Assembly (NCBI GenBank): GCA_022482785.1
Contig: JAKVON010000009.1
Span: 33,563-97,562 of the forward strand
Length of the DNA: 64,000 bases
Direction: 5' to 3'
From: Atopobiaceae bacterium
GTDB taxonomy: Bacteria; Actinomycetota; Coriobacteriia; Coriobacteriales; Atopobiaceae
Shown piece after piece: positions 26,763 to 35,900 of the stretch (its first letter is position 1; every line of letters begins with the position of its first letter). The notes beneath the pieces were generated by a model. That model worked only from the letters and a program-made list of their open reading frames with translations, was not told the DNA's origin and did no database searches. The translations under genes and the position numbers were made by a program.

Positions 26763-27761
26763 ATGGCATACGAGAAGCCTCGCGCCGTCCCCGCGCGGAC
26801 GCTCGGCGGCGCCGTCGCCTCGTGCTGGGGGACGGCCCTCGCCCTGGCCGCCTGCGCGGGGCAGCCGGCATCCGCGGACTCGGCCTCGACCCCGGCCACG
26901 GCGGCGGTCGTGGTGGAGGAGACGGCGGCGAGCGAGCCGGCGACCACGGCCGCGGGTGCCGAGCAGCCCGCCACCCAGGCCTCGACCCCCGTCGCCAACA
27001 ACGACGACCCGGTGTCCGAGGGACACGCTGGGCTCGCACGGCATCCAGGCGACCTGCGTGACGAGCCGCGTCGAGGGCTCCGATGCGCTGGCGGCGCTCG
27101 ACGCGGCCATCGGCTCCGTCGAGGCGGACGGCCGCTCGGTGGGGATTCGTCCTGCGCGACACGTCGGGCCGGTTCTCGGCCTCCTACAACGCGAGCCGCG
27201 GCTTCTACCCCGCGAGCTCGATGAAGGCACCCTACGTCTGCGCCCTTCTCGAGGAGGGGAGGTCGCCGAGCAAGTCGACCTGCGAGGAGTGCCTCGTCGA
27301 GTCGAGCAACGACGCGTTCCGCTCGCTCCACAAGCAGTACGGCGAGCAGGTCCTCTGCACCTGGCTCAGCCAGGCTGGCATCGACTACTCGTCGAGCGAC
27401 TTCTCCGTCTGGTACTATCCCACCACGACGCCCGCCCAGCTCGAGGCCATGTGGGAGCAGATCGGCTCCTTCGTCGCCTCGGGCTCGTCTGACGGCTCCT
27501 GGCTGGGCGAGACGCTCTCCGAGAGCGAGGTCGCCCCGATACGGGGGGCCCTCGGCGGCGGCAGCGCCGTCATGTCCAAGGCGGGGTGGTATCCCGCCGA
27601 CGGCACGGGCGACGAGGCGACGGTCGACGCCGGCATCGTCACCGACGCGCGGGGCGAGTACTACCTCGCCGGTGATGACCAACGAGCCCGAGGACTTCGA
27701 CAAGCTCGATGCCGTCATCGCGGCCGTGGCGAAGCTGCGCGAGGCCTCCCTCGAGGCATAG
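26763..27761 (+). CDS. Class A beta-lactamase-like serine hydrolase lipoprotein, three frameshifts
   Basis: A secreted lipoprotein (signal ending LALAAC, then a ~50-residue Ala/Thr linker) with a penicillin-binding/beta-lactamase fold. The serine motif is S-x-x-K in YPASSMKAPYV, the SxN-like motif is ESSNDAFRSL and the third motif is MSKAGWYP, with KAG where beta-lactamases have KTG. Extra bases near 27013, 27147 and 27672 break the frame; correction gives 331 residues ending at 27761. It starts 5 bases after gatB and is probably translationally coupled. True beta-lactamase activity is doubtful given the KAG motif; a cell-wall or peptide hydrolase role is equally possible. Confidence 0.75.
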
Positions 27762-27805
27762 GGCCGTCACGCGTACGCGCAGCTCGGGATTCCCCTGCTG
27801 GGCTG

Positions 27806-28879
27806 CTACAGCCCCTCGGCCGCGAAGCGGTTCTCGAGAGCCTCCTGGTGGATGCTGTACTGCAGGGCCGTCTCCTTGGCGACGCGTCCCGCCTTCACGA
27901 GCTGGAAGAGGCTCTGGTCCATGGTGCGCATGCCAGCCTTGCCACCTGCGGCGATGGCGGAGTCGATCTGGTGGGTCTTCTCCTCGCGGATGAGGTTGCG
28001 GATGGCGGTGTTGGTCACCATGATCTCGAACGCCGGCACCATGGAGCCGTCGACGGCGGGAACGAGCTCCTGGCTCACGACCGCCTGGAGCACCATGGAG
28101 AGCTGCATGCGGATCTGGCGCTGCTGGTTGGCGGGGAAGGCGTCGATGATGCGGTCGACGGTGCCCGCCGCGCTCGAGGTGTGGAGGGTCGAGAAGATGA
28201 GCTGGGCCATCTCGGCGGCGGTGACCGCGGTGCCGATGGTGTCGGGGTCGCGCATCTCGCCGAGCAGCACCACGTCGGGTGCCTCGCGCATGGCGGACCG
28301 CAGGGCCTCGCCATAGGTCGCGATGTCGGTGGGGACCTCGCGCTGGGTCACGATGCACGTGCCGTGCTTGTGGACGTACTCGATCGGGTCCTCCATCGTG
28401 ATGATGTGGCCGCGGCGCGTGTGGTTGAGCCGGTCGATGATGCAGGCGAGCGTCGTCGACTTGCCGGCGCCGGCGGAACCCGTGACGAGGACGAGGCCCT
28501 TGGAGAACCGGGAGAGGCTGAGGACCTCCTCGGGAATGTGATACTGCTCGGGGTCGGGGAGCCCGAATGGGATGACGCGCACGACCGCGCCGAAGGACCC
28601 GCGCTGGCGGAAGACGTTCGCACGGAAGCGACCGATGCCGGGGATGGCGAAGGAGAAGTCGTCGTCGTGGTTATGGTTCTGCTCGAAGGCGCTCAGGTCA
28701 CGCCCGGCGACCTTATAGATGTCCCTCACGAACGCCTCGGTGTCCGAGGGCATGAGAGGGCCGGAATCCGTCCTGATCTGCTGGCCGCTCACCTCGTAGG
28801 AGAAGGGTAGGCCGGCGACGATGAAGATGTCGGACGCCTTCTCGTCGACCATGTTCTTCAGCAGCTCTTCGAGTTTCAT
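27806..28879 (-). CDS. pilT: PilT-like type IV pilus ATPase
   Basis: A 357-residue hexameric secretion ATPase of the PilT (retraction) branch. Walker A is GSAGAGKST, the Asp box is MEDPIEYVH, Walker B is VVLLGEMRDPDT and the His box is FSTLHTSSAAGTVDRIID. The C-terminus has the PilT-like REEKTHQIDSAI (AIRNLIREEKTHQI) helix. The start at 28879 has AGGAG upstream. It is the last gene of the leftward pilus-like cluster, 14 bases after the 162-residue membrane protein gene. The extension ATPase PilB/GspE is not in this window, so either this enzyme powers the whole system or PilB is elsewhere. Confidence 0.9.
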   Translation of the reverse strand: MKLEELLKNMVDEKASDIFIVAGLPFSYEVSGQQIRTDSGPLMPSDTEAFVRDIYKVAGRDLSAFEQNHNHDDDFSFAIPGIGRFRANVFRQRGSFGAVVRVIPFGLPDPEQYHIPEEVLSLSRFSKGLVLVTGSAGAGKSTTLACIIDRLNHTRRGHIITMEDPIEYVHKHGTCIVTQREVPTDIATYGEALRSAMREAPDVVLLGEMRDPDTIGTAVTAAEMAQLIFSTLHTSSAAGTVDRIIDAFPANQQRQIRMQLSMVLQAVVSQELVPAVDGSMVPAFEIMVTNTAIRNLIREEKTHQIDSAIAAGGKAGMRTMDQSLFQLVKAGRVAKETALQYSIHQEALENRFAAEGL

Positions 28880-28893
28880 GGTTGCTCCTAGTC

Positions 28894-29382
28894 TCAGTTC
28901 GAGGTTCCAGACCACAAGGTCTCTCCCGTGCCGTCGTCGTTCTGTTCGGCGGTCAGCTTCCATTTTGAAATCTTATACCTAGCGTCGTCGCCTACGGAGA
29001 GCACGACCTCGAGCTTGCGCCCCTCGCTGGTGGAAAACGTCGCCGTAATGCCGTCCGTGGTTGTCTCGGCGCTGGTCGTCACCCCTTCTGCCTGGGCCTT
29101 CGACTCGAGGGACGGCAGGGCCGAGCCCACCGCGGAGATTGCGGCCGACTTCCCGCCCGCATGCGAGGAGGCGAGGGCGGCGTCGACGCCCGAGAGGAAC
29201 TCCTGGGCCGCCGACTCCGCCGCATAGCCGTCGGTCGTCGACGATGCCTGGAGCTGGGCCATCGTGTACATCGCCCGCGAGGTGGTGACCACGAGCACCG
29301 ACATGACCGCGAGGCAGACAACCGCGACCAGCGTGAAGAGCGATATGGGACCTATCCTCACGGCGCCTCTCCTCTCAGACAT
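28894..29382 (-). CDS. Pilus-cluster membrane protein (162 aa)
   Basis: One N-terminal membrane helix (ISLFTLVAVVCLAVMSVLVVTTS) followed by an Ala/Ser/Thr-rich extracellular domain. The topology is that of a minor pilin or pilus accessory protein, but no standard prepilin cleavage motif (G/FTLIE) is present. Its start codon shares one base with the upstream gene's stop. The family is not recognised; function is inferred from position between pilin-like genes and pilT. Confidence 0.65.
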   Translation of the reverse strand: MSERRGAVRIGPISLFTLVAVVCLAVMSVLVVTTSRAMYTMAQLQASSTTDGYAAESAAQEFLSGVDAALASSHAGGKSAAISAVGSALPSLESKAQAEGVTTSAETTTDGITATFSTSEGRKLEVVLSVGDDARYKISKWKLTAEQNDDGTGETLWSGTSN

Positions 29383-29783
29383 CAGGACACCTTGCTCACG
29401 TAACGCGCCGTCGTGAGGGTGTACACCTCGTCGCCATTCTCAGTGACCGTGATTCTCGCATGGTAGAGTGTGCCTGCGGCGGTGCCCTCGGAGGTGACGT
29501 CGGTGCCGATGGCGAGATCCCCGTCCTGCGTGGTCGCCTCGACGCCGGTGGGATCAGCCGAGAACCTCTCCGCGGCGCTCGAGGCCGCGATGGAAGCCCG
29601 CTCGATCTGGCTGCTCTTCGAGGCGAGCCTCGCCGAGCCGGCGAACAGCTGCATGAGCACGGCCAGTGCCGCGATCAAGAACATCAGCAGAATCAGCGCC
29701 TCGACGATGAAGGCGGCGCCCGACCAGGAGCTGTATCTCGACGTAGCGCTCATCCGACGTGCCGGAAGCTCCATCTCAGGCAC
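29382..29783 (-). CDS. Prepilin-like protein (133 aa)
   Basis: A short basic N-terminus leads into GAAFIVEALILLMFLIAALAVL. A small residue, hydrophobic residues and a Glu at about +5, followed by a long helix, resemble a class III prepilin signal. The C-terminal domain is small and beta-rich (YHARITVTENGDEVYTLTT). Probably a PilV/ComGE-like minor pilin; the name is an inference. It overlaps the upstream gene by 8 bases. The internal ATG at MSATSRYSS is an alternative start. Confidence 0.65.
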   Translation of the reverse strand: MPEMELPARRMSATSRYSSWSGAAFIVEALILLMFLIAALAVLMQLFAGSARLASKSSQIERASIAASSAAERFSADPTGVEATTQDGDLAIGTDVTSEGTAAGTLYHARITVTENGDEVYTLTTARYVSKVS

Positions 29784-30300
29784 CTCCCTGCAGGTTCCTG
29801 AGGGCGATGTCGACCGAGCCCTGGTCGGTGGTCACGGTGAGGAGTCCGCCCTTGTAGGAGAACCCGAACGTCTGCGAGCTCGTGAGCCTCGTCGCCTTGC
29901 CCGGCGTGTAGGACGATCCGGCGAGCGCGTACTCCTCGAGGATGCTTCCCTGGTAGCGATAGATGCGCGTCTCGTAGGTGCCGCTCGGGATGCTCTCGAC
30001 CAGGACGAGGGAGCGTCCCTCCGGGCCGGTGCCGACGGCCACTGACCCGCTGGCGTCGCTCGCCCTCACGCTGTTGGCGATGAGGTTGAGGCCGAGGCGC
30101 GCGTCGTTGGAGGAGGCCCTCATGTTGCTGAGGGAGCGGTAGATGCCGGTTCCGGCGATGATGGCCATGAGCAGGGCGATGACGAAGAACGCGAAGAGGA
30201 GCAGGGGGAAGATGCCCACATACTTCTCGGACTTCCGCGAGGCGTCGTCTCGCGCGTCCTTCGCGAGGCTCTCGATGAACGTGTCGTCGAATTCCCTCAT
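29776..30300 (-). CDS. Pilus-cluster protein, DUF4860-like (174 aa)
   Basis: A polar, charged ~30-residue N-terminus precedes a membrane helix (FPLLLFAFFVIALLMAIIAG) and an extracellular beta domain (YETRIYRYQGSILEEYALAG, FSYKGGLLTVTTDQGSV). The layout resembles DUF4860-type proteins seen in Gram-positive pilus clusters; this assignment is from memory of the layout and tentative. The start overlaps the previous stop as ATGA. Confidence 0.6.
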   Translation of the reverse strand: MREFDDTFIESLAKDARDDASRKSEKYVGIFPLLLFAFFVIALLMAIIAGTGIYRSLSNMRASSNDARLGLNLIANSVRASDASGSVAVGTGPEGRSLVLVESIPSGTYETRIYRYQGSILEEYALAGSSYTPGKATRLTSSQTFGFSYKGGLLTVTTDQGSVDIALRNLQGGA

Positions 30301-30623
30301 CGGGGCACCACCACGACGCTGGGCATCACGTTCGAGGCGAACGACTCGTACGTGATGATGTAGTCCGACGAGTTGATCCTGAGGCCATAGGCATCCTCGA
30401 GGTGCGTTATCGAGGAGGGGTATGAGCCCTCGACCGCGCAGCACTGCATGGCGGCGTCGAGGATGGACTGGCGCATCGACGCGGCGGCCTGCTCGCGGGC
30501 GGCACGCTGGGCGAGGACCGCGAGCAGCCAGATGCCGACGGCCACCGCGACGACGACCACGACGCGCAGCAGGAGCATCGTGCGCCTGTGCCGTATCTCC
30601 TGGTCTGTGAGCTCGTGGTACAC
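30297..30623 (-). CDS. Pseudopilin-like protein (108 aa, GTG start)
   Basis: The GTG start at 30623 is set by AGGGG five bases upstream and by its position just after the upstream stop. A charged N-terminus (HELTDQEIRHRR) is followed by a helix (MLLLRVVVVVAVAVGIWLLAVLA). The small domain has a pilin/GspG-like pattern: DAAMQCCAVEGSYPSSITHLEDAYGL. No prepilin peptidase site is obvious. It may be the major-pilin counterpart in this cluster, but the evidence is only positional and by pattern. Confidence 0.6.
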   Translation of the reverse strand: MYHELTDQEIRHRRTMLLLRVVVVVAVAVGIWLLAVLAQRAAREQAAASMRQSILDAAMQCCAVEGSYPSSITHLEDAYGLRINSSDYIITYESFASNVMPSVVVVPR

Positions 30624-30631
30624 GATGGCCC

Positions 30632-31684
30632 CTATCCTATGGACTTCATGATTCCGATGAGCGGAAGCATGACGGCTATGAGCGTGGCCCCCACCGCGAT
30701 CGTGAGGAAGGCCGCGAGGATGGGCTCGATGCGGTCGACCACCTGGTCGATCTTGGCCACGGCATCCTCGAAGAACGTCTCGGACAGGCGCGTGAGCACC
30801 TGATCGACGCTTCCCGAGCGGGCGCCCACCTCGAGCAGGCGCGCATAGAGCGGCTCGAAGATGTCGTTCTCGGATATCGCCTGCGAGAGGCTCCTCGGGT
30901 TGTTCAGGTCGACCATCGACGCGTAGGCCTTCTCGAGCTTCGCCCTCAGCTCGGCATGGTCGACGGTATCGGTGGCCTTGCGCATGGCATCCTCGTTGTT
31001 GATGCCGGAGGAGACGTATGTCGCGAGGGCCGTGGTGAAGCGCGAGAGGGCAAGCTGATAGGTCGCCTGCTTGGTGAGGCCGAGGCGCTCGAAGACGCGG
31101 AGGAGCCGCTGGCGGCCCGACTCGTTTCTCGCGAGCAGCGCCGCGGCGAGGACGACGACCGTGCAGAGGAGGGTGACGACCAGCGCGATCCACCCGATGA
31201 CGATGGAGACGCCCACCGAGCCGAACGAGCCTGCGGTGAGCGAGCCGGACATGTTCTCGTACACGTTGACGAAGACCGGGAGGATGACCACGACGGTGAA
31301 GGCGAGGATGACGCTCATGATGCAGAGCAGGGCGGACGGATACCCCACGCTCGACCGGATCTTGGCGAACATCCGGTCCTCCTCGTCGTAGTACAGGTCG
31401 AGGCTCCTGAGGACCTTCTCGAGGCGTCCGGATCGCTCGCCCGAGTCGACGAGGTCCTGGGCGTACTTGGGGAATGCCCCCGTGGCCTCCATGGAGTCGG
31501 CGAGGCTCGAGCCTTGGATGAGCTTCGAGTAGATCTGGCTACAGACCGACTTGAACCTTGATTCCTCGCGGTTCTCCGCGAGCATGTGCACGGCCTCGTC
31601 GGTCTGGATGCCGGCCGAGATCATGGTCGCGATGCTCCCGCAGAAGGCGCTCAACGCGCTGCTTTCGAGCAAGGTGTCTGCCAT
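30632..31684 (-). CDS. GspF/PilC-family inner-membrane platform protein
   Basis: A 350-residue protein with the T2SS-F / PilC / ComGB fold duplicated. Each half has a helical bundle followed by a long membrane segment (IMSVILAFTVVVILPVFVNVYEN; LVVTLLCTVVVLAAALL; AFLTIAVGATLIAVMLPLIGIM). Conserved bits include RSGRLEKVLRSL and VGARSGSVDQVLTRLSETF, the two matching E/S-R-S-G motifs. It is the platform on which the pilin fibre is polymerised. GAGGAG precedes the ATG. It lies between the transglutaminase gene and the pilin-like genes. Confidence 0.88.
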   Translation of the reverse strand: MADTLLESSALSAFCGSIATMISAGIQTDEAVHMLAENREESRFKSVCSQIYSKLIQGSSLADSMEATGAFPKYAQDLVDSGERSGRLEKVLRSLDLYYDEEDRMFAKIRSSVGYPSALLCIMSVILAFTVVVILPVFVNVYENMSGSLTAGSFGSVGVSIVIGWIALVVTLLCTVVVLAAALLARNESGRQRLLRVFERLGLTKQATYQLALSRFTTALATYVSSGINNEDAMRKATDTVDHAELRAKLEKAYASMVDLNNPRSLSQAISENDIFEPLYARLLEVGARSGSVDQVLTRLSETFFEDAVAKIDQVVDRIEPILAAFLTIAVGATLIAVMLPLIGIMKSIG

Positions 31685-31702
31685 ACTCCGCTCCTCGTTG
31701 CC

Positions 31703-32657
31703 TCAGTACGTGTAACGATCAGTATAAGAGCTCGCATCTCCGACGAATTCGCTTGGCCCGCCTGCCGCGGCGAACGTGAGGTCGACCCTTGACCACGTGC
31801 GTGCGTCGACCTTGAACTCCGCGCTCGTCCAGCTACCGTCAATGTACACCATTATCCAGGCATGGTAGAGATTATTGGGCGAGACGTAGCCGGTGACCAC
31901 CTTGCAAGGTATTCCCAAACTTCGAAGCATCGCGGCCCCGAGGGAGGCGTAATCGAAGCAGATGCCCGTTCCGTCGGCGAGCGTGGCGTCTGGGTCGGGC
32001 ACGTATCCCGTAGCGCTTCTCAGCCGGGTCGCCTTCGAGGAGTCGTACTTGATGTGGCCGGTGATGTAGGTGCAGACGGACTGGAGGACATCCCCCTGGT
32101 TCTTGGCTCCCTGCGCCAGCTGACGCGCCTGGGCCACGCACTGCGCTGCCGTCCGAGTAGTCGCAGTAGACATTGGGGCGGAGGAACGGCTCGAACTCGG
32201 AGTCGAGCCTCACGTCGACGGTCGCGGAGTCGATCTCGACGTAGTTGTTTCCGCTGGTGTTCTGCATGACGCGCACGGTGTAGGTTCCGTCGCCCATGTT
32301 GACGGGGCAGGCGATGGGCGTGCCGTCGTTGGGAAGGTCGTAGTTGTAGCTCATGTCGCCACTTGTGACCTGCAGCTTCAGACGGCTCGAGTTCGATGCG
32401 AGGGCTGCGAAGTACCCCTTCGAGGCCGACGAGACGTCGATGCTCGCGCCGTTGCCGGAGACGCCGTCCTCCTTGCTGAAGGACGACGTCTGAATGGAGG
32501 AGGGAATCGTGTAGGAGGCCCCGCTGGTCGAGCCGGCACTCGAGCCGGATGCCCCCGCCTTCCCGCCGCCCGAGCACCCGACGAGCGCGGCACCAAATCC
32601 CAGGGTCGCGACGACGGCGACCCAAAGAAGGAGCGTGCTGTGCGTGTTGCGATTCAC
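31703..32657 (-). CDS. Transglutaminase-like lipoprotein heading the pilus cluster, one frameshift
   Basis: A lipoprotein (GTG start; signal TLGFGAALVGC) with an N-terminal beta domain of about 110 residues and a C-terminal transglutaminase-like domain. The papain-like triad is visible as Cys in DGTGICFDYASL, His in NNLYHAWIMVYIDG and Asp in FKVDARTW. One extra base near 32150 breaks the frame; removing it joins YCDYSDG to AQCVAQARQLAQG and gives 317 residues. The domain normally acts as a cysteine protease or a cross-linking enzyme. As first gene of the leftward operon it may process or cross-link the pilus-like fibre (inference). Confidence 0.8.
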
Positions 32658-32999
32658 CTGTTCCCTCGATTTCGAGAGGCGGCAACGTCCCGGCTTTGTT
32701 GCTCAGAAGCAGTTCCGATGGTATTGTATCCGCCCTTTGGCGGTCTCTTGCCCGCCATCCCGTTCGGCTGACGGCGGCTTGTCCTGCGGGGTGCCAAGAC
32801 AAATGAAGAAAGTACGCGCAACATACCGATTGCCTCTGAAAGAACCCAAAACGAGTGGGAAAAATGATACAGTAGTTATGCCCATTCTTCTCTTTTTGAG
32901 TGAATTGAGGTAGCGAATAAATAGCATGTAGGTATTCAAATGTTTGAATTGCGTATGTGCTGGCTGGTAAGGCGTGAACTATCCCCATATGAGGATGCG
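32658..32999. other. Divergent AT-rich spacer between pilus cluster and giant surface gene
   Basis: The 342-base spacer separates two divergent operons. Its right part (about 32800-33000) is clearly AT-richer than the rest of the window and should hold both promoters. For the plus strand see 32896-32923. On the minus strand TACAAT (complement of 32723-32728) is present without a good -35. No open frame or RNA is supported. Confidence 0.6.
32896..32923 (+). promoter_or_regulatory. Candidate promoter of the giant surface protein gene
   Basis: TTGAGT (32896-32901) and TAAATA (32918-32923) are separated by 16 bases, about 77 bases before the start codon in an AT-rich stretch. Confidence 0.4.
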
Positions 33000-35900
33000 G
33001 TGATTAGCATGAAGAAGTCAATCAAGAGGTTCGTTGGCGGCAGGGACGGCGCCGGAAGCAAGGCGCTCGTCGTCTTCCTGTGCGTGGTCATGACCACGAT
33101 GGGCATTCCCACGGACGCGTTCAGCGCCGTCGCGGCGACGACGTCTGCGGCCACTTCGAGCAGCTCCTCCAGCTCGCAGAGCTCTGCCGCAGACGATGCG
33201 GCCAAGCAGCAGGCTGCGGCGGAGAAGGCCGCTGCCGAGAAGGCCGCTGCGGAGAAGGCCGCTGCGGAGAAGGCTGCCGCGGAGAAGGCCTCTGCCGAGA
33301 AGGCCGCCGCGGAGAAGGCCGCTGCCGATGCCGCCGCCGCGAAGGCTGCTGCCGCTGCCGCCGAGACGGCTACCGTCGACGTCTCCCTCCAGTTCGACAA
33401 CGCCTACATCACCTACCTCGGCCAGACGGTCTCCGATCCCACCGACCACATCACCGTGAGCAAGGGCCAGAAGGTCACCTTCACGGCGACCGCGGACGAC
33501 GGCTACTCGATCAAGGACGTCAAGACGGTCATCAACGGAACCGAGAGCGTTGTAAACCCCGATTCCTCGGGCACCTACACGATCCCTGCAGCGCAAGTTG
33601 AATCTGGCCTTAAAGTCGTAGTCGAGGGTCAGAAGAAGGCCGCCGAGTCGGCCGCCTCCTCCGCCACTGCCGCGACGACGGGATCTGCGGCCACGACGGG
33701 CTCCGCCACAACCGCAGCGACGACCGATGCCGCCGCGACCACGAATGCCGCGACCACGAATGCCGCCACGACGAATGCCGCGACCGCCGATGCCGCCACG
33801 ACAGACTCTGCCGCCACCGCGAAGACGGATGCCGCTGCGACTCCTGACGCGACGAGCTCCGCCACGTCCACGGTCGCCACGCCGATCACCTCCGCCACGG
33901 TCATCGAGAACATGCCCGCCGTCGAGCTCTATGCCTACGTTGGCAGCACCATCGTCAAGGTGACCGCCCCCGAGGGCGCACTGCCCGAAGGCACTCAGCT
34001 CAAGGCGACCGAGGTCACGAACGATGCCATCACCGACGCCGTCTCGAGCGCCATCGAGGGGGAGGGCCAGCAGCTGACCGACGCCAAGGCCATCGACGTG
34101 ACCCTTCTCGACAGGACCGGCAAGGAGATCGAGCCCAACGCCGCGGTGAACGTCACCTTCTTCGACGCCGGGGTCTCCGGCGACGAGGTCGGTGTCTACC
34201 ACGTGGCCGACGATGCCTCGTCCGTCGAGGCCGTGAGCACGCTCCAGGCCGACAGCAGTGTCCAGAGCTTCGAGACTGGCCACTTCTCCGTGTATGTGAT
34301 CACAGCGACCTCGAATAACAGCGTTACCCAGACGACGGGCACGTACGCGGTTTCCGCAGAGGGCTCGGTCGTCATCACGGGAACCCAGGGAACGAGTGGG
34401 AGCGATAGCTGGTCTTCCAACAAGACGTCGGTCGTGACTGTGTCTAAGAACACTAATGGCTACCAGGCCACTGCTACTGGCAAAGCCAGTGGATCGGCTA
34501 CCATTATCCATACGTTCATGACTGCAAACAGCACAAAGGCTCAAACCGAGACATTCGTTGTCACGGTTTCTTCTGAGAAGACCTATACGGTTAGCTTCGA
34601 TAAGAACGGTGGGTCGAAGTCCGCACCGAGTGCCAAGTCAGAGACAGCGGGCAATACAATTACGCTGCCCGGCTATTCAGGAACCAAGAGCGGAAAGACC
34701 TTTGCTGGTTGGTCAACGAGCAACAATCTTGACTCGAGCACCTATTACCCCGTCTATTCGGCGGGGTCGGAGTACACGGTCACCGGGAACGTGACGCTGT
34801 ATGCCGTGTGGACCTCGACCGTGCCCGTCACCGGCATCTTCTATATCCGTACCGACGGGACGATTCCCTACGAACCGAGCCAGTATTCGGCTTCGGCGTA
34901 TTCCAAGGGCATCACCATCGACAATGTCGTGAAGTCCAATTTCTGGGTGTGTGACACCACCGGCGAGGCTGTTGTGGCGCAGCTTGTGCGCACCCCTACC
35001 GCAGATGAGATCAAGAACGTACTTACTGACTACAATCCCGACACCCAGTATATCGTGTGGTATGTGCTCAAGAACGCTGGCACTTGGCACATCGATGGCG
35101 TGGTGCTCTCGAAGAGCAAGGTCAACCTCAGCTATGACGGTAATGGCAACGGAGACGTGACCAACGTCCCGGTTGGCAGCCAATTCGTCAAGGGCAGCAC
35201 GGTGAAGGTCGGTCATGACGGCGGCAATAACGGTGCGCTGAAGACCCCCACGCGTTCCGGCTATACCTTCACTGGGTGGAACACCGCCAAGAACGGTACC
35301 GGTACTAGCTATTTGAGCAACAGCACCTTTACCATTACCGATAACACGGTGCTCTACGCACAGTGGAAGGCCAATTCGGGCGTCGACTATAAGGTCGAGC
35401 AAATCGATGCAAATTCCAACACCATTATCGGTCAGGCAATAGTCCGCCAGGGAACCACTGGCGCACTGGTGAAAACCACCGTGGCAGACAGGACCCTCAA
35501 CGGCTACACCTACAAGGGCGACACCTACAGCAACACGAACCCAGTCCAGAACACTGTCACCCAGGGTCTCGTTGCCGGCGACGGCAGCCTCGTGCTGAAG
35601 CTGTACTTCACCCAGGACTCCTATACGGTTACTTATGACCTCAATGGTGGACTCGAGGCCGCTGGCACTCAGCTGAGCTACACGAATCTGCACTATGACA
35701 ACGCCACGCCCACCATCGCCAACCCCACAAAGGCCGGCTATACCTTCTCTGGGTGGTCGCCTGTCGTCGCATCTAAGGTGACTGGGAACGCTAAGTACGT
35801 TGCGCAGTGGAAGCAGAACGGCGCGATCACCCTTACGGCGGACAGCAAGACCGTGACGTATAACGGGTCGGAGCAGACTGTTACCACATATACTGGCCTT

